A DNA stretch of 64,000 bases from Micrococcaceae bacterium Sec5.1 (GTDB lineage: Bacteria; Actinomycetota; Actinomycetes; Actinomycetales; Micrococcaceae), in contig CP143430.1 of NCBI GenBank assembly GCA_039636795.1, positions 5,084,001 to 5,148,000 on the forward strand, written 5' to 3'. Positions 49,814 to 57,664 of the stretch are shown here, piece by piece. Under the pieces are notes generated by a model. That model made no database searches. It was not told where the DNA came from and saw only the letters and a list, made by a program, of their open reading frames with translations. Each line of letters opens with the position of its first letter. Position 1 is the stretch's first letter. The translations under genes were made by a program, and so were the position numbers.

Positions 49814-51553
49814 ATGGGGAGACAGAGCAGAGCCAAACGTGAGCGACAGGAGGCAGGGCTTCCTCACCCCTCTGTGGAGAAGAGGAGGATGGCCGAAGGT
49901 TGGCTCGCGCAGGATCGTGGGATGACGCTTGGGCCCACGATTATGGACTTTCTTGCGGCGACAGAAGTCGACGGGCACCTGTGGATTCGACAACGACTTA
50001 TCGCGAACCACAACGTTCGTATGGTGGCAACTGCACGTTTCCCAGCCCAGTACCTTGTGGAATGCTGGACGCCCCTGAGACACCTGAGTCTGCTCTACAT
50101 TGGACTCTGCCAATCTGGCTACGATCGTGACCAACACCCATCTAGTCACTCCGGTGAATGGGCGGATCAACTCCAGTGGGGACTCGACAGTATTCAGCAA
50201 TCCGTGCGACTTCTCCTCTCCGGTCAGTTGGTCGGAGCCGCCGTTATCGCGAGAAGCCAACTCGAGCGCTGGACCCTAAACCGAGCCTTCCAAACCGACC
50301 TACATCAACACCCAAAGGAGTCAATGGCAGATTTCGTGGGCAGGGTCTGGAAAAAACGACCGTTCGATCGATACCGCTTTGGCCAGACCGACCTGCTCGT
50401 CGACGGACGGGAAATACTCCCTGAGGAGGTCATGCAGGGTCTGCACGATATCATCCACGCTAGGGCGCACATAGACGTCTTGGACTGGGCCAACGGTGGG
50501 TTTATCGATACGAAAGTTGACGCACGTCCTGCGCTGAGAGTGGTTTCAGACGCCTTGGTGCTCGCAACTCAGCAACTTACACTCTGCGTCGCTACCCTGT
50601 TGCAGGAAAACGGGAAACCGAGCATTGCTCGGGCTCTAGTAGAAAACATCCCTTCCATCGAGCGAATTGGTGTTTCGCCTAGGCCGGGTACTTGGTGGCC
50701 AGTCAATCTCCTGTTGATTCAGGGTTCCGCCGCAGTCCAGATTCACCGGGCCGCTGCCAACTTTGACGCAGTCTGCCGCGGGGAAAGACCCGCCGGCCGG
50801 GCCTACAACAACGGAGAATTGATGGAACTTTGCTTCACTAACTACCGGTCCAGATCCATTAGGACCGCTGAGGCAGCCTTCCACAGAGAATTCGAGAAGG
50901 TGGGTCGTCCCCTCACGCAGGACAACCTAGATGGAAGCGAAACTCCGCCGCTTGTGACTAGTGAAATGGCAGCAGTTTTGGCGTCCTGGCTTCCTTTGGG
51001 GAGTCCGATCCATGCAGCAGCAGCAGCGGTGTCGGACGCGCTCCGGGGGTCCTATTGGCTCTGGCTCGAGGACGACATGCGCGCTATGGCGACGCTACGC
51101 GTCGTTCTCGAACAAACCGCCAGAATGAGGGTTTGGAGACTGAAACCCCAGCAGGCTGTCGGCCTTGAAGAGAATTCGACTCCCACCCGGTGGTTGGAAC
51201 GCGCTGGGTGGCGGCGCCTAGCCTCGCTGAATCGGGTGTTGGGGGAGATGTCCCACCTCCGCATAGGCGTGGGATGGGGGGAAGCGTTCAATCTGCTAGT
51301 GCTGTTGAACCCCGATGCGTCTCCCGAAGAAGCGCCATATACAGCCCGCCGACATGCGCTTGAGGCAGTAACGCGATTGGTCATGAAGGAACTTCGTGAA
51401 CAGGTGCGTGATCTAGGCTCAGGCGTGGGATCGGCATTCGACGCGATAGCGGAAGAAATCTTTGCGGGTGGTCCTGCTGTTGACAAACAACTCGACGATT
51501 ACCTGAATCATGTCCAAACGTTTCGTTCATACACTTTCCCGATGGGAAGCTGA
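49814..51553 (+). CDS. Large unknown protein with internally repeated halves
   Basis: A 579-residue cytoplasmic protein that I cannot place. A basic start (MGRQSRAKRERQEAG) precedes two helical halves with a shared pattern: GQLVGAAVIARSQLERWTLNRAF near 140 and DDMRAMATLRVVLEQTARMRVWR near 420, each followed some 60-70 residues later by a His-containing helix (LHDIIHARAHIDV; LGEMSHLRIGVGW). The R-x-x-L-E pattern recalls DUF5677-type helical proteins linked to HEPN folds; that resemblance is weak. It lies in the same repeat-framed block as the HEPN-like gene. ATG 49814 has GGAGA nearby but spacing is long. Confidence 0.65.
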   Translation: MGRQSRAKRERQEAGLPHPSVEKRRMAEGWLAQDRGMTLGPTIMDFLAATEVDGHLWIRQRLIANHNVRMVATARFPAQYLVECWTPLRHLSLLYIGLCQSGYDRDQHPSSHSGEWADQLQWGLDSIQQSVRLLLSGQLVGAAVIARSQLERWTLNRAFQTDLHQHPKESMADFVGRVWKKRPFDRYRFGQTDLLVDGREILPEEVMQGLHDIIHARAHIDVLDWANGGFIDTKVDARPALRVVSDALVLATQQLTLCVATLLQENGKPSIARALVENIPSIERIGVSPRPGTWWPVNLLLIQGSAAVQIHRAAANFDAVCRGERPAGRAYNNGELMELCFTNYRSRSIRTAEAAFHREFEKVGRPLTQDNLDGSETPPLVTSEMAAVLASWLPLGSPIHAAAAAVSDALRGSYWLWLEDDMRAMATLRVVLEQTARMRVWRLKPQQAVGLEENSTPTRWLERAGWRRLASLNRVLGEMSHLRIGVGWGEAFNLLVLLNPDASPEEAPYTARRHALEAVTRLVMKELREQVRDLGSGVGSAFDAIAEEIFAGGPAVDKQLDDYLNHVQTFRSYTFPMGS

Positions 51554-51704
51554 GGCTCGGGAGAATTATCTCAAGCTTAGAGGCCAGAGGACACCGCAGG
51601 GTGATGCCACCTTTGCTCGTAGAAAGTCACCGGCGTCACTGAAAGGACGCACCCGGTCTAAAGGAGGCCGATTGCCTCATAACTTCCTTCTGCCGGTTGG
51701 ATGT

Positions 51705-51822
51705 TCAGGGGCCCTTTCTGAGAGCTTCTTCGTAAAAGGCGAGTCGCGTAGCGGCTCGCGCCATGTCACGTTGTTCCTTGATGTAGGAGTACGCGATCCA
51801 GCAGCCGGCGACGAGAATGTGG
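51705..51822 (-). pseudogene. Gene remnant cut by the 440-bp repeat
   Basis: Leftwards, the frame reads HILVAGCWIAYSYIKEQRDMARAATRLAFYEEALRKGP and stops at 51705. It looks like a membrane helix plus a charged helix with good codon use. Its N-terminal end is lost exactly where the direct repeat begins (51823), suggesting the repeat was inserted into, or recombined with, this gene. Confidence 0.5.
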
Positions 51823-51838
51823 CTGTTATGGTCGGAGC

Positions 51839-52204
51839 ATGAAACGCGCGTTCGCGACAGGTGGGCTGCTTCTGGTGCTGACCCCACTCCTGGCTGGCTG
51901 TATGGGCGACTACTTTGCGTCCGACGACTGCGACGGTCTTGCGAACGAGCTCTCTCTGGTCATCGGGGAGTCCATCGAGTCCTCGCCATCCATAAACAGC
52001 ACTTGGGGCGACGGCGGGATAATGCCGTGGTGCCGGATCGACTACTCAACGACCAAAGACCATGCGCCGGACGATGAGCGCCTCAGCGCGATGAAATCAG
52101 AAGTCGAGGCCGGAATGGCGGACTGGTCAAGTGGCGTCGTCGTGACAATACATTTGGGCACCGACCGCAGCATTGAAGTTCTTTCGCCTGACGATAAGCG
52201 CTGA
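51839..52204 (+). CDS. Small lipoprotein, copy 2
   Basis: Same length (121 residues) and signal peptide with lipobox Cys21 as copy 1; differences include V/M at 22, SPVIEKSIGSA against SLVIGESIESS, and IEFSTNKEY against IDYSTTKDH. Function unknown. It is preceded by the same 15-bp leader GTTATGGTCGGAGC and followed by the same hairpin, so each copy is a complete transcription unit. Confidence 0.8.
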   Translation: MKRAFATGGLLLVLTPLLAGCMGDYFASDDCDGLANELSLVIGESIESSPSINSTWGDGGIMPWCRIDYSTTKDHAPDDERLSAMKSEVEAGMADWSSGVVVTIHLGTDRSIEVLSPDDKR

Positions 52205-52226
52205 AACAACGCGTCTCGCGATGCAG

Positions 52227-52248
52227 CTAGAGCCCCCGAGAGCTCTAG
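52227..52248 (+). terminator. Hairpin after lipoprotein copy 2
   Basis: CTAGAGC (52227-52233) pairs with GCTCTAG (52242-52248), equivalent to the hairpin after copy 1. Confidence 0.6.
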
Positions 52249-52359
52249 CCCGAATTGTTTCCCACAATAAAAAGGGCTTCACATCGTCTTCGCCGAGATT
52301 CTAAGGCGCAAGCGGAGGCCCGCTCGGCACCCGAAAGTCCAGACGGAGGCATTAAGTGA

Positions 52360-52382
52360 CCGGTGAAGGATCGGCTTAGGGG
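52360..52382. repeat. GGATCC palindromic element, copy 1 (decayed)
   Basis: CCGGTGAAGGATCGGCTTAG keeps the left arm of the family consensus but the right arm is altered. It lies between the lipoprotein and RidA genes. Confidence 0.55.
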
Positions 52383-52464
52383 CTTTTGAAGTGTCCGAGG
52401 GGCAGTCCTTGGTGCGCCCCCGTTGCTAGGCTGCAACAGCCACTCCCCCTACAGAAGGACACTC

Positions 52465-52872
52465 ATGTCGCGCGCGGTCACCCTCATACGTTCCAACGCA
52501 CTTTCAGATACAGCTCAGTACGCCTATGCGGCAACCGCTCCCAGCAACGCACGGCTTATCTTCTTGGCCGGCGCGTGTCCTTTGAATGAGGACGGGTCGA
52601 CGGCGGGTGTCGGGGACTACGCGGCGCAGGCTGAGAAGGCGGTCCACAACCTGTGCCTCGCCTTGGAAGCCGCCGGCGCGAGCCTTGAGGACGTGGTCTC
52701 CACCCGCGTTCTTGTCGCATCAACTCACCAGGACGATTTGGTTACCGCATGGGACGTAGTCCGGGCGGCTTTTGGCACCCACGACGCTCCGAGCACTTTG
52801 ATGGGCGTAAGGGTTCTTGGTTACATCAGCTAGCTTGTTGAAATTGAAGCGATCGCCGCAGTCCTCGACTGA
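52465..52872 (+). pseudogene. RidA (YjgF/UK114) family gene with in-frame stop
   Basis: ATG 52465 opens a RidA-type enamine/imine deaminase frame (SDTAQYAYAATAPSNARLIFLAGACPLNEDGST, YAAQAEKAVHNLCLALEAAGASLEDVVSTRVLV). At 52831 a TAG interrupts it right after VRVLGYIS. The same frame then continues LVEIEAIAAVLD to a TGA at 52870, which is exactly the family's normal C-terminus, where Q usually precedes LVEIEA. So a single CAG-to-TAG change explains the break. The 122-residue product lacks the last strand and Glu used at the active site. The RGN-type arginine (here STRVLV) is present. Confidence 0.85.
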
Positions 52873-52882
52873 ACGGTCATTT

Positions 52883-52910
52883 GACCGCTCAGGGATCCTT
52901 CAGCGGGCAC
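52883..52910. repeat. GGATCC palindromic element, copy 2
   Basis: CCGCT-cAGGGATCCTTc-AGCGG with the family's trailing GCAC, 11 bp after the old RidA stop. Confidence 0.7.
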
Positions 52911-52941
52911 GCAATCCAGCAGACCTTTTGCTTCCGTCCGT

Positions 52942-53148
52942 ATGTCCTTGGCTCCCCGTGAAGAAGCGTTCCAGACTGCGCCTGATCAAACCCGAGCCTG
53001 GTCCAAGGCACCCATCAGCCTCGTCACCCACAACCTCCTTCGCGCCCGCCGCTTCGCTCGTGTTGGTGGCAGGCCGGCTCGTTATGTTGATCCTGCCCAA
53101 CTTCCCGCGCTCAATAGATTCATGGACGGTATAAGGATTTTGCCGTGA
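52942..53148 (+). CDS. Short doubtful frame before the next gene
   Basis: A 68-codon frame whose TGA overlaps the GTG of the next gene by 4 bp. The reading (SLVTHNLLRARRFARVGGRPARYVDPAQLPALNRFMDG) has fair codon use but no recognisable family. It may be a coupled small gene or chance; the 270 bp between RidA and the next gene hold nothing better. Confidence 0.25.
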   Translation: MSLAPREEAFQTAPDQTRAWSKAPISLVTHNLLRARRFARVGGRPARYVDPAQLPALNRFMDGIRILP

Positions 53149-53489
53149 GACCTGAATACAGGGATCAAGCATCCGGACTAATCCGCTGGTACTCCCCCGG
53201 CGAAGGAGGTCGGCCGAACGGGCCGCCTTCGGGTCCAAGTTATGCTTCGACGGCCGTTTTCGCAGACGCATCCATGGATAGGGAGGTTCAACAGATCGTC
53301 AATGTTGAGCCATACAGTGTGGTGGTTACATTCGGGAAATCGGATGGAAAGGGTCGTACTGAGGCAAAGTTCAGGTTTCTCGCTTTGGACGTAATGGGCT
53401 CCCGGTTGCAACCAGGCGCGACCTTCTATCTGATGGAAGGATCGCATGTCGTGGGCGAGGCGCTAGTAATTGAGCTTCTCAAACTGTAG
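53145..53489 (+). CDS. Unknown protein, EF-Tu-domain-like, immunity-type
   Basis: A 114-residue protein with SGLIRWYSPGEGGRPNGPPSGPSYASTAVFAD at the start, central strands (YSVVVTFGKSDGKGRT, FRFLALDVMGSRLQPGATFYLMEGSHVVGEALVIELL). The GGRpnGPPsGPxYxxTAvF and final PGxxxxxMEGxxVVGxAxI pattern recurs in many actinobacterial small proteins and resembles a beta-barrel of translation-factor domain II. These are often in immunity-gene clusters; I infer an immunity role only weakly. GTG 53145 is the likely start. Confidence 0.65.
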   Translation: MRPEYRDQASGLIRWYSPGEGGRPNGPPSGPSYASTAVFADASMDREVQQIVNVEPYSVVVTFGKSDGKGRTEAKFRFLALDVMGSRLQPGATFYLMEGSHVVGEALVIELLKL

Positions 53490-53545
53490 ATCTCAAAGCT
53501 GGGAGCAAATCAGGGTAGGGTGGCCCACCGTGCGTTACAGCGCGC

Positions 53546-53567
53546 GATTGGGGATCCCTAACCGGAC
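53546..53567. repeat. GGATCC palindromic element, copy 3
   Basis: GATTGGGGATCCCTAACCGG lies between two small genes, keeping the GGGGATCCC centre and ACCGG arm. Confidence 0.6.
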
Positions 53568-53666
53568 GTTGCCCATCTGGTCTAAGGACGCTCGATTGAG
53601 GCCGCGACATGGCGCGCAGTTTTTCAGCGGCGGGCCGGGATCTCCGCTCAGGACTAGTATTCGGTC

Positions 53667-53975
53667 ATGTCAGACAAACCAGGTCGTCGCGTTATCCGCC
53701 TATTCCCTGATTACGGGCATCTATGGCCACTTTGGGAGAACAGCACGGCCGAGCATCCGACTAAATACACCATGGAGCCGGCGGATTTCGGACTCTCTCA
53801 GGAGCTCACCAGCCGGCTTCGAGCTTGGTATGACGCCTGGGAAGCAGAGAAATTGCATGTGAGCGGTTGGAGTTCGCGGGACGCGGAGAACGCGTGGAGA
53901 GCTGAGGGAGCCAGGATTGCGGAGCAGCTTCGCGACGAGATCAAGGCCTTCGCTGATGTGGAATACGACGAGTAA
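53667..53975 (+). CDS. Unknown small acidic protein
   Basis: A 102-residue protein, rich in Trp and acidic residues: RVIRLFPDYGHLWPLWENSTAEHPTKYTMEPADFGLSQELTSRLRAWYDAWEAEKL. The opening R-V-I-R-L-F-P-D-Y-G-H-x-W-P-L-W-E pattern is familiar from actinobacterial small genes near polymorphic toxins. It has no signal peptide or membrane helix. A cytosolic immunity protein is possible but unproven. It stands between two GGATCC elements. Confidence 0.65.
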   Translation: MSDKPGRRVIRLFPDYGHLWPLWENSTAEHPTKYTMEPADFGLSQELTSRLRAWYDAWEAEKLHVSGWSSRDAENAWRAEGARIAEQLRDEIKAFADVEYDE

Positions 53976-54003
53976 CAGCCCCGGTGACTAAGACGGCACT
54001 ATA

Positions 54004-54035
54004 GAAGTGTCCTTGGGATCCTTCAACGGGCACGG
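54004..54035. repeat. GGATCC palindromic element, copy 4
   Basis: GAAGTGTCCTTGGGATCCTT followed by CAACGGGCACGG. It keeps TTG-GGATCC-TTCAA symmetry and the trailing GGGCACGG shared with copy 9. Confidence 0.7.
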
Positions 54036-54081
54036 TTGTTCCTTGTCCGCTGTGCTCCCTTGCTGCGGCTATGCTCGTGCC

Positions 54082-54537
54082 GTGAGCATCGTTGGAGGCA
54101 CTGCGCAGGACCACTTTCGTTCGATGGTGCGCACGGAATTGGCGCCGGAGCTGCGTCGCCTTGGTTTCCGCGGAAGCGGTGCACAGTTCGAACTTCCATC
54201 CGCCAGTCATTGGTTATTACTGGGCATTCAGAGATCAACGTCCAGTACCGCGGATGAGGTGCGCTTCACGGTGAACCTTTCTGCAGTCGACCGCCAGGCG
54301 TGGATCACCAAGCGTGAGACGGAGAAGTGGATGGGTGTGCGGCCTAGCGCAAACGTCTTGGGTCCTGTCACGACATCAATGCGTTTGGGAGTACTCATAT
54401 GGGGAACTGACACCTGGTTTGCTATCCAGCCGAACCGATCCACTAAGGACGTCGCCTTTGAGGTCTTGGACGCCATTAGCGACAAAGGCATCTCCTGGTT
54501 ACGCTCCCAGGAGTCTTCCAATGAGTCCCGCCCGTAA
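54082..54537 (+). CDS. DUF4304-like protein
   Basis: A 151-residue protein resembling DUF4304: FRSMVRTELAPELRRLGFRGSGAQFELPSASHWLLLGIQRSTSSTADEVRFTVNLSAV, then WFAIQPNRSTKDVAFEVLDAIS. The LRRLGFRGSG..F pattern at the start and VRFTVNL strand are the family's marks. Function is not known; members occur near toxin-immunity loci. GTG 54082 is preferred over the upstream in-frame ATG at 54007, because that extension would cross the GGATCC element. Confidence 0.75.
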   Translation: MSIVGGTAQDHFRSMVRTELAPELRRLGFRGSGAQFELPSASHWLLLGIQRSTSSTADEVRFTVNLSAVDRQAWITKRETEKWMGVRPSANVLGPVTTSMRLGVLIWGTDTWFAIQPNRSTKDVAFEVLDAISDKGISWLRSQESSNESRP

Positions 54538-54665
54538 GGCGATCCACTATGCCTCACGCTTCGGTGTGCTCCTCCAACCGTCCTCGAAAGATGCGGCCAA
54601 AGCGCCTCTATTAACCCTGAACAAAACGGCGTTCCCAACTAACCGTCACGGAATCCCTCAGGACT

Positions 54666-55598
54666 TCACCGGCCCGTGACTAGGAAAAGAACTGCCATGA
54701 GCGCGTAGACGCCCCCAAGGATAAGGCCAAGGATCGCAAATATTCGATACTTCTTTGGCGTTCCATACGCTTGGGGCAGGCCCATAGCTGACAGCACAAT
54801 GGCCGCCAGCGAGAGAATCAGCCCAAATATAGGGATTGAAAATAGAAAACAGGACGCAACTCCCAGTGCGAACCCAGTCGCTGCGACCGGATTCGCTGGT
54901 GGATTGACGGCGGCCTGCGCGTGCGTGTGCCGGGTCCAGGCTCCACCGTCCCACCATCGCTGTTGGGAGGAGCTGTTGGGGTCGGCGTACCAACCTGCCG
55001 CCGGCTTATTCATCTGAAGTCGGCCTTTTGCTTCGGATTGGGGATCAATGTTTGCGGATGTCGCTGGTTGGAAATTTCGTGAGAGTTCCGGCTTAGCAGA
55101 CTTCGAAGCACGGAGCTTCACTCCAGCAACCCAGAAGAGGACGAGCCCTGCGACATCGAACGGGATCCAGAACTCCCGCGTGGCATACACCGGAACAAGC
55201 GGGTTGAACAGAACGGCTATAGCCACAAAGACACCAGCCCAAAGTGTTCTTTTCTGGGTGCCAGCAATGACGGCCACCCAGATTGCCGCCGCAGTCACAG
55301 CCCACCGCATGATGATGTACAACTCGTACTGGCCGCCCAAGTATGCCAGTAGCAGGAAGAACGCCCCGATGATGGCCGGCACCGTGGCCGGATGAGCCAT
55401 GACCAGTGGCACGCCGTGTAACTGCTCCTCGGATCGCGGAGCAGTTGCGTGTCGTTGACCCCGGGACGGGTATGGGTCGAACGCAACCGGTGTTGTCGAA
55501 CGGTGTACTACGTGCGAAGTCCATGCCTGCCCATCCCACCATCTCTGCTGTGATGGTTCGCTGGGATCGCTGTACCAGCCTGCAGCCGGACTACTCAT
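54666..55598 (-). CDS. Double DUF2510 membrane protein (fusion)
   Basis: A 310-residue protein that looks like two proteins joined. Each half starts with a DUF2510 domain: AAGWYSDPSEPSQQRWWDGQAWTSHV at 5-30 and AAGWYADPNSSSQQRWWDGGAWTRHT at about 200-225. The first is followed by four membrane helices of DUF6804 type (PAIIGAFFLLLAYLGGQYELYIIMRWA, FVAIAVLFNPLVPVY), the second by DUF4190-like helices (GFALGVASCFLFSIPIFGLILSLAAIVLSAMGL). DUF2510 is a short outside or inside Trp-rich domain of unknown role. Gene fusion or duplication is likely. Confidence 0.8.
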   Translation of the reverse strand: MSSPAAGWYSDPSEPSQQRWWDGQAWTSHVVHRSTTPVAFDPYPSRGQRHATAPRSEEQLHGVPLVMAHPATVPAIIGAFFLLLAYLGGQYELYIIMRWAVTAAAIWVAVIAGTQKRTLWAGVFVAIAVLFNPLVPVYATREFWIPFDVAGLVLFWVAGVKLRASKSAKPELSRNFQPATSANIDPQSEAKGRLQMNKPAAGWYADPNSSSQQRWWDGGAWTRHTHAQAAVNPPANPVAATGFALGVASCFLFSIPIFGLILSLAAIVLSAMGLPQAYGTPKKYRIFAILGLILGGVYALMAVLFLVTGR

Positions 55599-55617
55599 GG
55601 AAACCGCCCTTTCACGT

Positions 55618-55854
55618 TCAACCTGAGGTCACTGTAGGCCACGGAAGGGCTGCTTTGGCTAACGCTTCGATGGCCGCCTTCGCCTCTTCTCGTAGTGAAG
55701 CCGCCCAAGGCCAACGGTCTGTCGTGCCTGTCAAAGTGCCCATTGGCCGATCCCTTCCGGACGCTTGAAGCGTCGGTAAGACCACCGGCTTATGGGCACA
55801 TAATTTGATAAACGGGCCCCATGGCTGGCCCACCAAGTCGTGCAAAGGAACCAC
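55618..55854 (-). CDS. Possible small gene coupled to its upstream neighbour
   Basis: A 78-codon frame starting at GTG 55854, 3 bp past the upstream gene's stop. It reads VPLHDLVGQPWGPFIKLCAHKP, later RWPWAASLREEAKAAIEALAKAALP. Codon use is mixed, yet the Trp/Pro-rich opening looks like a protein and the end like an amphipathic helix. No family recognised; could be chance. Confidence 0.35.
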   Translation of the reverse strand: MVPLHDLVGQPWGPFIKLCAHKPVVLPTLQASGRDRPMGTLTGTTDRWPWAASLREEAKAAIEALAKAALPWPTVTSG

Positions 55855-55856
55855 TA

Positions 55857-56216
55857 CTAGTCCGAGAGGTCCTCTCCTTCGGCTTCATATTGGTGCGCGA
55901 GGGTCTCTCCTCGCCGCGTTAGCCTCAGCCAAAAGCCTTCACCCATCGGTCGCCACTCTAGAGCATCGAGTGCCATCTCTGACCAAATAACCCATGTTTC
56001 TGACGGAGGCGTCCAATCCTCAAAGCCCGTCTCCCCGAGCTCTCCAGGCACCAGGAGCCCCTCCGAATAAACGGAGTGAAGGACGTCCAGGACTACCTGC
56101 TTCGTATCCGGACTAATTGTGCCTCTAGTGCCCCACCACACGACGTTATGCAATGAAACCCAGTCGGCTAGGCCCGATACGACTAACTTACGGATGACTT
56201 CGTCTTTGCTTACCAC
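55857..56216 (-). CDS. Unknown protein, immunity-type
   Basis: A 119-residue acidic protein: KDEVIRKLVVSGLADWVSLHNVVWWGTRGTISPDTKQVVLDVLHSVYSEGLLVPGELGETGFEDWTPPSETWVIW then GFWLRLTRRGETLAHQYEAEGEDL. The W-V-S-L-h-x-v-v-W pattern and E-x-G-F-x-x-W are familiar from small actinobacterial immunity-like proteins. GTG 56216 is chosen for its GGAAGG site; an upstream open stretch to 56339 lacks coding character. Confidence 0.65.
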   Translation of the reverse strand: MVSKDEVIRKLVVSGLADWVSLHNVVWWGTRGTISPDTKQVVLDVLHSVYSEGLLVPGELGETGFEDWTPPSETWVIWSEMALDALEWRPMGEGFWLRLTRRGETLAHQYEAEGEDLSD

Positions 56217-56417
56217 GGCACGCCTTCCGCCAGATGTACGTCCGGCCTGATCCCGTTGCAGGGAAGATGTCGGTCGATAGTCCACTGGTCCCGGCATTAG
56301 GACTTTCACAAGAGCCTTGCGCCATCGAGCAAAGGACAATCGCTTAGAGTTCTGCCGCGTATCCCGTCGTCTCAGAGATGGTCCAAGCTCATACTAGTCA
56401 GGGCTGATTGGCTGCTG

Positions 56418-56765
56418 CTATGTCCGTAGAAGCGTGTCGTGCACCGTCACGTGCTCGCCGACCTGAACGGTCAATAGACCGTCCAGTCCCTCACAGCGGG
56501 ACCACACTCGGAACTCTATGCGTCCATGCTCGTCACGCACGGAGATCTTCGATGCTGTCTCCCGCTCAAGAGAAAGCCGCACGTCGTCACCGTCACGCCA
56601 ACGGACGCTTGCTGACCCAGCGATCTCATCCCAGGTCAGCTTGACGGTGCACCCATCGTTCGCCCACGCGATCACTGATACCACCCACGGCTGGCTGGAC
56701 GGCTCGATCACAATTCCGAGATCATCCAGGTCTTCTAGCCGCGGAACCTCAAGTTGCGCGCTCAT
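56418..56765 (-). CDS. Unknown small beta-rich protein
   Basis: A 115-residue protein from ATG 56765. It alternates beta-like strands with acidic turns (WVVSVIAWANDGCTVKLTWDEIAGSASVRWRDGDDVRLSLERET, IEFRVWSRCEGLDGLLTVQVGEHVTVHD). No known domain. Lack of signal peptide or membrane helix suggests a cytosolic location. Confidence 0.6.
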   Translation of the reverse strand: MSAQLEVPRLEDLDDLGIVIEPSSQPWVVSVIAWANDGCTVKLTWDEIAGSASVRWRDGDDVRLSLERETASKISVRDEHGRIEFRVWSRCEGLDGLLTVQVGEHVTVHDTLLRT

Positions 56766-56811
56766 AACCACATGCTGTCACACTCGGCATGCGCAATGAC
56801 CTGGGCTAGCT

Positions 56812-56837
56812 GCACGCTTAGGGATCCGTTACCGTGC
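56812..56837. repeat. GGATCC palindromic element, copy 5
   Basis: GCACGctTAgGGATCCgTTA followed by cCGTGC; inverted arms GCACG/CGTGC flank the GGATCC centre. Confidence 0.65.
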
Positions 56838-56889
56838 GCCGCTGCTTCTGCGAACGACTCCGCAACGGCGGTCGCCAGGTCAATTCATC

Positions 56890-57408
56890 TCAGTCATCTG
56901 AAGCGACAATGACGTGGAGCGTGCCGAGAATCCGATCAATCACAATGTACTCGTGGAAACCCAAGCTGCCGGTGACGAAGCCGTAGTCATGTTCAGCTTC
57001 ACGCGGGGGATTGTGCAGCTTCAGGACAGGACCTGAGTCCAAGAGTGAATAGATGGTTCCCAACCGTTGAATGGCATCGGCGGGTTGGGAGAATTCCGGG
57101 TCCGTCCAATCTTGGTCATTTGCCCAGACATCGATCTCGGCTCTCGCGGCCTCGGCCGTCGATGCCTCGAACAGACCCGGATGGATGGCATCAATCCTCC
57201 ACCGCCCGTGGATGCCCCATGCGCGGACTTCCGTCGCCGGAGGAAAGGGGGATGCATAGTCGTGCTGATACCCGGGGCTCTGTATCAGGCTCTCGAGAAT
57301 GGACTGGCTGTCCTGGCCTGGGTCGATGAGGAAATGCGTCAGGGCGACCCACATAAAAGTACCGGGCCCTAGATGGACGGTGTCTTCTCCAACAAGGGGC
57401 AATGTCAT
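56890..57408 (-). CDS. Unknown protein, immunity-type
   Basis: A 172-residue protein: VALTHFLIDPGQDSQSILESLIQSPGYQHDYASPFPPATEVRAWGIHGRWRIDAIHPGLFEASTAEAARAEIDVW and LGFHEYIVIDRILGTLHVIVASDD. The final D-R-x-x-x-x-L-H-V-I-V-A-S-D-D pattern recurs in small immunity-like proteins of Actinobacteria, in my recollection. Mixed alpha/beta, cytosolic. Function unproven. Confidence 0.65.
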   Translation of the reverse strand: MTLPLVGEDTVHLGPGTFMWVALTHFLIDPGQDSQSILESLIQSPGYQHDYASPFPPATEVRAWGIHGRWRIDAIHPGLFEASTAEAARAEIDVWANDQDWTDPEFSQPADAIQRLGTIYSLLDSGPVLKLHNPPREAEHDYGFVTGSLGFHEYIVIDRILGTLHVIVASDD

Positions 57409-57594
57409 TGCTCAAATGTATTTCAAGGTTCGGTGGCTGGGCCGTTGGCGGCGCGTGCACCAAGTAGATCGCCACTCGGCAATGTCTTGCCATAAGGCGA
57501 TCCTCAAGGGGACGCTGGGCGTCCGGTGGGCACCGTTCAAGTTTGACGCGCACTCAGAGGTGCGGAGCACCTCCTTTCTTGTCTAGAAACGGAT

Positions 57595-57622
57595 GCCCGG
57601 TGAAGGATCCCTTACCGAACGC
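57595..57622. repeat. GGATCC palindromic element, copy 6
   Basis: GCCCGGTGAAGGATCCCTTA then CCG, one mismatch from a perfect palindrome over 20 bp. Confidence 0.75.
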
Positions 57623-57664
57623 CCGAATCCATGGCATCGGATCTGGAAACGGGCACCACTGATC

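Larger units (their letters stand above)
51823..52262 (+). repeat. 440-bp direct repeat, copy 2
   Basis: Second copy of the segment at 47302-47741, same orientation, with a few percent to about a tenth of bases changed. Confidence 0.9.

Noticed and set aside
52900..53271. 123-codon minus-strand frame between RidA and the next gene
   Set aside because: Overlaps the 5' part of a better-supported plus-strand gene, and composition looks like a shadow frame.
54640..54662. Possible further GGATCC-family copy (GGAATCCCTCAGGACTTCACC)
   Set aside because: Lacks the GGATCC centre and symmetrical arms; only the TTCACCGG tail matches.
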